Assembly: GCA_018336035.1 (NCBI GenBank)
Contig: JAGXRD010000102.1
Coordinates: 1 to 33,632 of the forward strand
Direction: 5' to 3'
DNA: 33,632 bases
Origin: Alphaproteobacteria bacterium
Lineage (GTDB): Bacteria; Pseudomonadota; Alphaproteobacteria; Ferrovibrionales; Ferrovibrionaceae
Shown: piece after piece, positions 29,575 to 33,632 of the stretch
Layout of the letters: the number at the start of each line of letters is the position of its first letter
How positions within the stretch are numbered: position 1 is the first letter of the stretch
The notes under the pieces: generated by a model
What the model was told of the DNA's origin: nothing
Database searches by the model: none
Seen by the model: the letters and a program-made list of their open reading frames with translations, nothing else
Position numbers and translations under genes: made by a program

Positions 29575-29864
29575 CCGCACCCACCAACATTTCGTACAAC
29601 TCGGCAACTGCAAACTTCGGCATCATGACGGCGGAGGCTGTATCTGCGCTGAAGGATGCTGCCGCGAAGGTGGCGCGCGTTTACAGTGTCGCGCTGGAAG
29701 TCCAGGCCGGCGACACGCCCGCGAACCTGGAGGCCGTCGGCTCTGGCTTCGAAGTCGAGACCGGCAAGGGCGACGACTATGTCACCTATCTGGGCTCAAT
29801 CAATACCATCCTGAACGCAGGCGATCTGCCGGGGTTCGTGGCCAAGCTCGACCGCGGCGGCTGA
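29571..29864 (+). CDS. Hypothetical protein
   Basis: A 97-residue protein (MTAPTNISYNSATANFGIMT, AEAVSALKDAAAKVARVYSV, then FEVETGKGDDYVTYLGSINT, ILNAGDLPGFVAKLDRGG). N-terminal beta, central helix, C-terminal beta-helix. I do not recognise the family. It starts on an ATGA overlap with the previous gene and precedes a dyad-containing gap of 85 bases. Confidence 0.45.
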   Translation: MTAPTNISYNSATANFGIMTAEAVSALKDAAAKVARVYSVALEVQAGDTPANLEAVGSGFEVETGKGDDYVTYLGSINTILNAGDLPGFVAKLDRGG

Positions 29865-29880
29865 TCCTATCGGAATGCGC

Positions 29881-29909
29881 CTACAGCGGCCGTTGGGCGA
29901 CCGCTGTAG
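29881..29909. promoter_or_regulatory. Perfect inverted repeat before secreted-protein gene
   Basis: CTACAGCGG (29881-29889) and CCGCTGTAG (29901-29909) are perfect 9-bp arms around an 11-base loop. No T run follows, so a protein-binding operator or an RNA structure before the 29950 gene is more likely than a terminator. Confidence 0.45.
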
Positions 29910-29949
29910 ACGACTTCCGACAATCCACCCCTGGTTAGAGAGGCAGATC

Positions 29950-30267
29950 ATGGCACGCTCATTAAAGGCGGCAGCTTTAGGCTGTGCAATTGTAATGATG
30001 TGGTTGCATTCCAGCCCGACTTATGCGCAGGGCGCGTGTCTTCCGCTGGCGGAGTTCGAGCGTCAAGCCTATGGGCAATATAAGGAATCCCCCATCCATT
30101 ACGGCACCGCCAGTAACGGCTGGACGATGACTGTCTGGGTGTCGGAAGGGGGGGCAACCTGGACGATGGCCGCGATCTCCCCGGACGGCAAGCTCGCCTG
30201 CCTGCTTGGGGACGGTACGGACTGGATCGACGCCAGTGCGCCCAAGGGCAAAGGTAAGGGCGTGTGA
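29950..30267 (+). CDS. Small secreted protein with Sec signal peptide
   Basis: From ATG 29950 (GAGAGG upstream) the 105-residue product starts MARSLKAAALGCAIVMMWLH, SSPTYAQGAC: a classic signal peptide with likely cleavage after TYA. The mature part has about 80 residues, with Cys residues (in GACLP and KLACL) that may form a disulfide, an aromatic core (NGWTMTVWVSEGGATWTMAA) and a basic end (KGKGKGV). Role unknown; could be a lysis-associated or superinfection-type periplasmic protein. Its own hairpin and gap upstream suggest separate control. Confidence 0.6.
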   Translation: MARSLKAAALGCAIVMMWLHSSPTYAQGACLPLAEFERQAYGQYKESPIHYGTASNGWTMTVWVSEGGATWTMAAISPDGKLACLLGDGTDWIDASAPKGKGKGV

Positions 30268-30530
30268 TGGATTGGCAGCAATTCGTCAATGTCGTCGCCA
30301 TTCCGGCCTTTGCCGTTGTGGGCTGGCTGGCCTGGTCAGCGCGGGTGAAGGCAGAGGATGCGGAGGCGCGGCTAAGCGCTTTCCAGATCGAGGTGGCGCA
30401 GAAATACGCCTCGGTCGCATACCTGAAGGATGTCGAAAGCCGACTCCTGCAGTCGCTCGCCAAGGTCGAATCCTCAGTGGAGAAGCTGGACGCCAAAATC
30501 GACCGGCTTCTCGACCGAGGGGGTGACTGA
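30267..30530 (+). CDS. Membrane-anchored coiled-coil protein (holin-like?)
   Basis: From ATG 30267 (TGATG; GTG 30264 is an alternative) the 87-residue protein has one N-terminal membrane helix (FVNVVAIPAFAVVGWLAWSA, about 6-25) and a long charged coiled coil (VKAEDAEARLSAFQIEVAQK, SRLLQSLAKVESSVEKLDAK). This build is frequent in alphaproteobacterial phages near the lysis genes and in some is thought to be holin-like, but a single membrane span plus coiled coil is also compatible with a spanin- or anchor-like role. Confidence 0.5.
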   Translation: MDWQQFVNVVAIPAFAVVGWLAWSARVKAEDAEARLSAFQIEVAQKYASVAYLKDVESRLLQSLAKVESSVEKLDAKIDRLLDRGGD

Positions 30531-31702
30531 TGGCCGAAGCGGATCCGAAGCTTCGCCCATACGCTACAGATGCCCAGTGGGAGGCTCTGCAGGCCATTGC
30601 ATCGGAGGGCGGCACCCGAGCCGCTGCCCGAAAACTTGGACGCGATAACGCAACCGTTGTCCGGCAACGTCAAGCCGTGTTGCGGAAAGCCGCTCAGCGC
30701 GGGTACTCGCCGGACCACGACCTGACCCACCCGGTAGCACCAGGCCAGCGCCTGCGCGGCGCTTCCACCTTGTACGATCTCCGCACCGGCGATCCGGTGA
30801 TGCAGTGGGTCAAGTCGTCGGCCGATGATGAGAAGCGGGAGATATTCTTCCGCGAAGCCGTCGAGGCCATGAAGGCCGAGGCCCCGAAGTTCGATCCGAT
30901 CAAAGGCCCGTCCGTCGCCTCAACTTCGCTCTGTGCCTGCTACCCCATCGGCGACCACCATACCGGCATGCTGGCCTGGGATAAGGAAGCCGGCGACGAC
31001 TGGGATTTAAGCATCGCAGAGAAGATGCTTTGCGGCGCCATCGAACATCTGGTCAATGCTGCACCGCCGTGCGCCGAGGCTGTCGTCGCATCGCTCGGGG
31101 ACTTCCTGCATTACGACGGATACAAGCCGGTGACGCCGACAAACGGTCATCTGCTGGACGCCGATAGCCGCTACCCGAAGATGGTCCGCGCCGCCGTGCG
31201 CGCCATTCGCTACACCATCGATTGCGCGCTCCGACGCCACAAGCATGTCCGGGTGATCTTCGCACCGGGCAACCATGACCTGTCTCTATCCATTTTCATG
31301 ATGGAGCTTCTGTCTCAGGTCTACGAGAACGAAAAGCGCGTCACGGTCGATACATCGCCTCGGCATTACCATTACTTCCGGTTTGGCAAAAACCTGGTCG
31401 GCGTGCATCACGGCCACGGCGCCAAGATGGACAAGCTGCCGCTGATCATGGCGACAGACAGGTCGGAAGATTGGGGCGCAACGCAATACCGCTACTGGTG
31501 GACCGGGCATGTTCACCACGACCAGATCAAGGATTATTCCGGTTGTCGGGTTGAATCCTTCCGGGTGCTACCGCCGGCCGATGCCTATGCCGCGAATGCC
31601 GGCTACCGCAGCCAGCGCGATATGAAGGCCATCATCCTGCACAGGGAATATGGCGAGATCGCACGGCACATCGTCAACCCCGCCATGCTGGAGGCTGCAT
31701 GA
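30530..31702 (+). CDS. HTH-metallophosphoesterase fusion protein
   Basis: The 390-residue protein starts on TGATG. Residues about 15-55 (QWEALQAIASEGGTRAAARK, then GRDNATVVRQRQAVL) are a helix-turn-helix; then a linker and a calcineurin-like phosphoesterase domain with the full set of motifs: GDHH at 141-144, GDFLHYD at 190-196, GNHD at 247-250, HHGHG at 293-297 and GHVHH at 326-330. Such enzymes cleave phosphomonoesters or nucleic acids with two metal ions. HTH plus phosphoesterase implies action at DNA or nucleotides; target unknown. It lies in the late region between a membrane protein and an Ntn-hydrolase-like gene. Confidence 0.72.
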   Translation: MAEADPKLRPYATDAQWEALQAIASEGGTRAAARKLGRDNATVVRQRQAVLRKAAQRGYSPDHDLTHPVAPGQRLRGASTLYDLRTGDPVMQWVKSSADDEKREIFFREAVEAMKAEAPKFDPIKGPSVASTSLCACYPIGDHHTGMLAWDKEAGDDWDLSIAEKMLCGAIEHLVNAAPPCAEAVVASLGDFLHYDGYKPVTPTNGHLLDADSRYPKMVRAAVRAIRYTIDCALRRHKHVRVIFAPGNHDLSLSIFMMELLSQVYENEKRVTVDTSPRHYHYFRFGKNLVGVHHGHGAKMDKLPLIMATDRSEDWGATQYRYWWTGHVHHDQIKDYSGCRVESFRVLPPADAYAANAGYRSQRDMKAIILHREYGEIARHIVNPAMLEAA

Positions 31703-32136
31703 CCACCGTCGCCTGGCGTGACGGCGTTCTAGCGGCCGACAGTACCGGTGATTCAGACGGCGTCAGGGTCAAGATCACCAAGATATTTCCGGCCGGCAAG
31801 GGCAGATATGCCGCCATGGCCGGGGATTACGCGCTCGGAATTCGCTATATCCGAGCCTTCGCCAAGGGCGAAACGATCGATCTCAGCGCGGAAGAGCAGA
31901 AAGACTTCCACGTTGTCATCATGAACCCGGACGGATCTTTGCTTGAGTGCGAAGACGGTAAGATCGCACTGCCGATCGAGGATCGCTTCTACGCTATCGG
32001 CTCTGGCCGGAAGTGCGCTCTGGCGGCCATGGCCTGCGGCAAGTCCGCTATCCAAGCTGTTCGCATTGCCGCGCAGTTCGACGTGAACACGGGAGGGGCG
32101 GTCATCCACCGCCGCGCCCCGAAGTGGAAAAGATAG
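31699..32136 (+). CDS. HslV/proteasome-beta-like Ntn hydrolase
   Basis: The 145-residue protein opens MTTVAWRDGVLAADS, as in HslV and proteasome beta subunits, where removal of Met exposes the catalytic Thr. Asp14 and Lys28 (VKITKIF) fit the catalytic Asp and Lys positions. GRYAAMAGDYALG and FYAIGSGRKCALAAMACGKS, then AVRIAAQFDVNTGGAV match the fold in order (family members usually have 170 or more residues, so this is short). No partner unfoldase is encoded in the window. A proteolytic role in virion maturation, takeover or lysis is inference. ATGA overlap at start. Confidence 0.7.
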   Translation: MTTVAWRDGVLAADSTGDSDGVRVKITKIFPAGKGRYAAMAGDYALGIRYIRAFAKGETIDLSAEEQKDFHVVIMNPDGSLLECEDGKIALPIEDRFYAIGSGRKCALAAMACGKSAIQAVRIAAQFDVNTGGAVIHRRAPKWKR

Positions 32137-32294
32137 TCCAGCCGCCGCTGCTGTACCTGCGTGAGATCGGCGACCGCCTCGAATTGGTCCGCAGCGACGG
32201 CGTCAACTTTACCGCCGACCTCATCAATGAAAAACAGGCGACGGCCCTGATCCGCGACCTGTCGCAATGGCTCTACCGGAGAATACAGGAATGA
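32124..32294 (+). CDS. Small hypothetical protein
   Basis: From GTG 32124, inside the end of the previous gene, the product has 56 residues: VEKIVQPPLLYLREIGDRLE, LVRSDGVNFTADLINEKQAT, ending in LSQWLYRRIQE. It looks like a compact alpha/beta domain with two strands and a helix, and similar short proteins occur beside phage lysis genes; function unknown. The start is uncertain because no ATG is available. Its stop overlaps the hydrolase-like gene start by ATGA (32291). Confidence 0.5.
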   Translation: MEKIVQPPLLYLREIGDRLELVRSDGVNFTADLINEKQATALIRDLSQWLYRRIQE

Positions 32295-32959
32295 CAAAAC
32301 CCGCACCCCGCGGCATCCGCAACCACAACCCCGGCAACATTGTGGATGACGGCAAGACCCCGTGGCAGGGATTGGCTTCGCCGCGAGGGGACGGCCGGTT
32401 CCTGCGATTCGTGTCAGCGCCCTTCGGAATCCGAGCGCTGGCCCGCACGCTGATCGTCTACCAGGACAAGCGCCGCGCCCCGGACGGCTCTGCGATCGAT
32501 ACCGTCCGCGAGATCATCAACCGCTGGGCCCCGCCGGTCGAGAACGACACGGGCGCCTATGTCGCGCATGTAGCCGCGCGGGTCGGTGTCGGGCCGGATG
32601 ACCCGGTCGACCTGCACCACCAAGCGGTTCTTAAGCCGCTGGTCTGCGCCATCATCGCCCATGAAAATGCCGGGCATGCCTACCCGGATGCCGTCATTGA
32701 CGAGGGCCTTCGCCTGGCCGGCGTGCAGCCGCCGGCTCCGAGTGCGGCAAAAGACCCCCGCGTCATCGGCGCCGGCATCGTCGCGGCGGCCACCACGGCG
32801 CAACAGGCGGTCGCCCAGGCCGAGGGTATCTGGTCCAGCCTGCAGCGCATGGGAATTAGCCCGCACTATGTCATGGCCGCCCTTGGGCTGGCGGCGCTGG
32901 CTGCCGGCGCGTGGTTCCTGTGGGATCGCTGGCAGCGCAGCCGGCAGGGCATCGCCTGA
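32291..32959 (+). CDS. Endolysin-like/P5-type protein with C-terminal membrane helix
   Basis: From ATG 32291 (ATGA) the 222-residue product has an N-terminal domain starting RGIRNHNPGNIVDDGKTPWQ, GRFLRFVSAPFGIRALARTL and IVYQDKRRAPDGS, the P5-type (phage structural/peptidoglycan hydrolase) family that supplies lytic or virion-associated hydrolases in Gram-negative phages. A linker of about 60 Ala-rich residues leads to one C-terminal membrane helix (YVMAALGLAALAAGAWFLWD, about 193-212). With spanin genes directly behind, it likely serves in lysis, held in the membrane. Confidence 0.7.
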   Translation: MTKPAPRGIRNHNPGNIVDDGKTPWQGLASPRGDGRFLRFVSAPFGIRALARTLIVYQDKRRAPDGSAIDTVREIINRWAPPVENDTGAYVAHVAARVGVGPDDPVDLHHQAVLKPLVCAIIAHENAGHAYPDAVIDEGLRLAGVQPPAPSAAKDPRVIGAGIVAAATTAQQAVAQAEGIWSSLQRMGISPHYVMAALGLAALAAGAWFLWDRWQRSRQGIA

Positions 32960-33195
32960 TGCTCGCCGCCCTGAGACTGATCCCCGGCAAGATCTGGGGC
33001 TATCTGGCCGCAGGCCTGGCCGTCTTGGTCGCCGTGTGGCGCATCTATGCCGCCGGCAAGTCGGCCGCTCGGGTGGAAGGTATGGAGGCCCAGCTCGACA
33101 ATATGGAGACGCGCAATGAGATCGACCGCGATACTGGCCGGCTGCCTGACGGCGGCGCTGCTGACCGGCTGCGGGGCCAGTGGAGTAGGGACTAA
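32959..33195 (+). CDS. Rz-like inner-membrane spanin subunit
   Basis: From ATG 32959 (TGATG) the 78-residue protein has a basic start, one N-terminal membrane helix (about residues 12-28, IWGYLAAGLAVLVAVWRIYA) and a periplasmic helix (RVEGMEAQLDNMETRNEIDR). Its second half is overlapped by the outer-membrane spanin gene in another frame. It should link to that lipoprotein across the periplasm and fuse membranes at lysis. It is shorter than lambda Rz (153 residues). Confidence 0.7.
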   Translation: MLAALRLIPGKIWGYLAAGLAVLVAVWRIYAAGKSAARVEGMEAQLDNMETRNEIDRDTGRLPDGGAADRLRGQWSRD

Positions 33196-33310
33196 GGCCG
33201 GCTGCGAGTGGGTCAAGCCGATCTATATCAGCAGGTCGGACGCCCTGACGGACGGCACGGCCCGCCAGATCCTGGCTCACAATGAGAGCTGGAAGGCCGT
33301 CTGCAGTTGA
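33116..33310 (+). CDS. Rz1-like outer-membrane spanin lipoprotein (nested)
   Basis: From ATG 33116, inside the Rz-like gene and in another frame, the 64-residue precursor is MRSTAILAGCLTAALLTGCG and onward. The lipobox is Leu16-Thr17-Gly18-Cys19; the mature lipoprotein of about 46 residues has two further cysteines (AGCEW and AVCS). The overlapping arrangement is typical of Rz/Rz1 pairs. It has few prolines compared with many Rz1 proteins. It is the last gene of the late operon. Confidence 0.72.
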   Translation: MRSTAILAGCLTAALLTGCGASGVGTKAGCEWVKPIYISRSDALTDGTARQILAHNESWKAVCS

Positions 33311-33324
33311 CCCCGTTCCGCCTA

Positions 33325-33340
33325 TGTTTCACGTGAAACA
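33325..33340. other. parS: Perfect parS site TGTTTCACGTGAAACA
   Basis: A 16-bp perfect palindrome identical to the consensus chromosomal parS, the binding site of ParB (Spo0J) in bacteria, including alphaproteobacteria. It lies between the last late-gene stop (33310) and the terminator hairpin (33343). No parA or parB gene is in the window, so any ParB would come from the host or lie elsewhere in the phage. A 16-bp match has a negligible chance expectation in 33 kb. Function as a ParB site in this phage is inferred. Confidence 0.8.
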
Positions 33341-33342
33341 TC

Positions 33343-33376
33343 CCCGCCGGCCGAAGGGCTGGCGGGTTTTTATTTG
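33343..33376 (+). terminator. Strong intrinsic terminator of the late operon
   Basis: CCCGCCGGCC (33343-33352) and GGCTGGCGGG (33357-33366) pair over 10 bp with one G-T pair around a GAAG loop, followed by TTTTTATTTG. It ends late + strand transcription before the convergent lipoprotein gene. Confidence 0.85.
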
Positions 33377-33579
33377 TTTCTGCCCCAGCCCGCCCGGTAA
33401 GCCTGCATACAGGCCGCCACCGGATCTTCTCCGGCCCCACCGTATCTCATGTCACTGTGGACGTGGGTTTCGCAAACCCGGCGAGCTTCGGCCTCTTCGG
33501 CCGTATAGACCGGCTTTGGACTCTGCATGTTGCAGGCGGCAAGGCCGAGCATGGCGGCAAGGGATAGGTTGCGGATCAT
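33370..33579 (-). CDS. Small lipoprotein (only minus-strand gene)
   Basis: On the minus strand the 69-residue product is MIRNLSLAAMLGLAACNMQS and onward. It has a lipoprotein signal with lipobox Leu13-Ala14-Ala15-Cys16, then a mature part of about 53 residues with two more cysteines (RRVCETH and AACMQAY) that could form a disulfide. AGGAGG (33588-33593 on the complement) lies 8 bases before the ATG, a strong ribosome site. It is convergent to the late operon and ends within the T run of its terminator. Similar genes in prophages act as morons, for example in superinfection exclusion, but no function is shown here. Confidence 0.72.
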   Translation of the reverse strand: MIRNLSLAAMLGLAACNMQSPKPVYTAEEAEARRVCETHVHSDMRYGGAGEDPVAACMQAYRAGWGRNK

Positions 33580-33632
33580 GGCGGGTTCCTCCTGGAGGGG
33601 AGGAAAGCGCAGCGTGGCCGGGGAGTCTATTG

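Noticed and set aside
1-33632. tRNA genes, CRISPR arrays, insertion sequences, att sites
   Set aside because: None could be supported by reading the sequence; no cloverleaf candidates, spaced repeats, transposase or integrase genes were found.

Overview
The window is a contiguous piece of a tailed-phage (siphovirus-type) genome or prophage from an alphaproteobacterial host. Evidence for the host group is the GapR-like DUF2312 protein, a stand-alone GcrA-type C-terminal zinc motif, tail genes resembling those of the alphaproteobacterial gene transfer agent, and GC-rich coding. Almost everything is on the + strand and tightly packed, with many ATGA, GTGA or TGATG stop/start overlaps. No integrase, repressor, tRNA, IS element or CRISPR array is visible, so lytic or prophage state cannot be decided here.

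Layout: (1) 1-6363, early/replication: GapR-like protein, DUF1064 nuclease-like protein, small zinc and HTH proteins, a replisome-organiser-like protein carrying internal purine-rich direct repeats, a possible replication partner, a cytosine-C5 DNA methyltransferase whose gene is also open and protein-like in a second frame, and small unknown proteins. (2) 6364-6647: gap with a terminator-like hairpin, several dyads and a dense GTGAC/GTCAC cluster. (3) 6648-12707: HNH endonuclease, a candidate cos region, P27-type small and large terminase, HK97-type portal, ClpP-like head protease and HK97-fold major capsid protein. (4) 12769-19174: a head-tail connector region into which a carbohydrate gene set is woven (a DUF115-like protein with no standard start codon, two paralogous glycosyltransferase-like proteins, a hexapeptide acyltransferase, two GT-A-like proteins), then head closure, gp10-like and DUF3168 proteins. 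(5) 19238-29268: tail tube, tail chaperone with a textbook -1 frameshift signal, tape measure, distal tail proteins, a cupin, a DUF6950 protein, tail hub/tip and a fibre-like protein. (6) 29275-33310: small proteins, a secreted protein, a membrane/coiled-coil protein, an HTH-metallophosphoesterase, an HslV/proteasome-like protein, a peptidoglycan-hydrolase-like protein with a C-terminal membrane helix, and a nested Rz/Rz1 spanin pair. (7) 33311-33632: a perfect 16-bp parS palindrome, a strong terminator and a convergent lipoprotein gene.

The strongest points for follow-up are the exact parS site in the 3' end of the late operon, the double-coded methyltransferase locus, the DUF115-like gene that seems to need a -1 frameshift, the sugar-modification module inside the connector genes, and the pairing of GapR-like and GcrA-like host-regulator mimics. 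All family names come from reading the translated sequence; no database search was possible.
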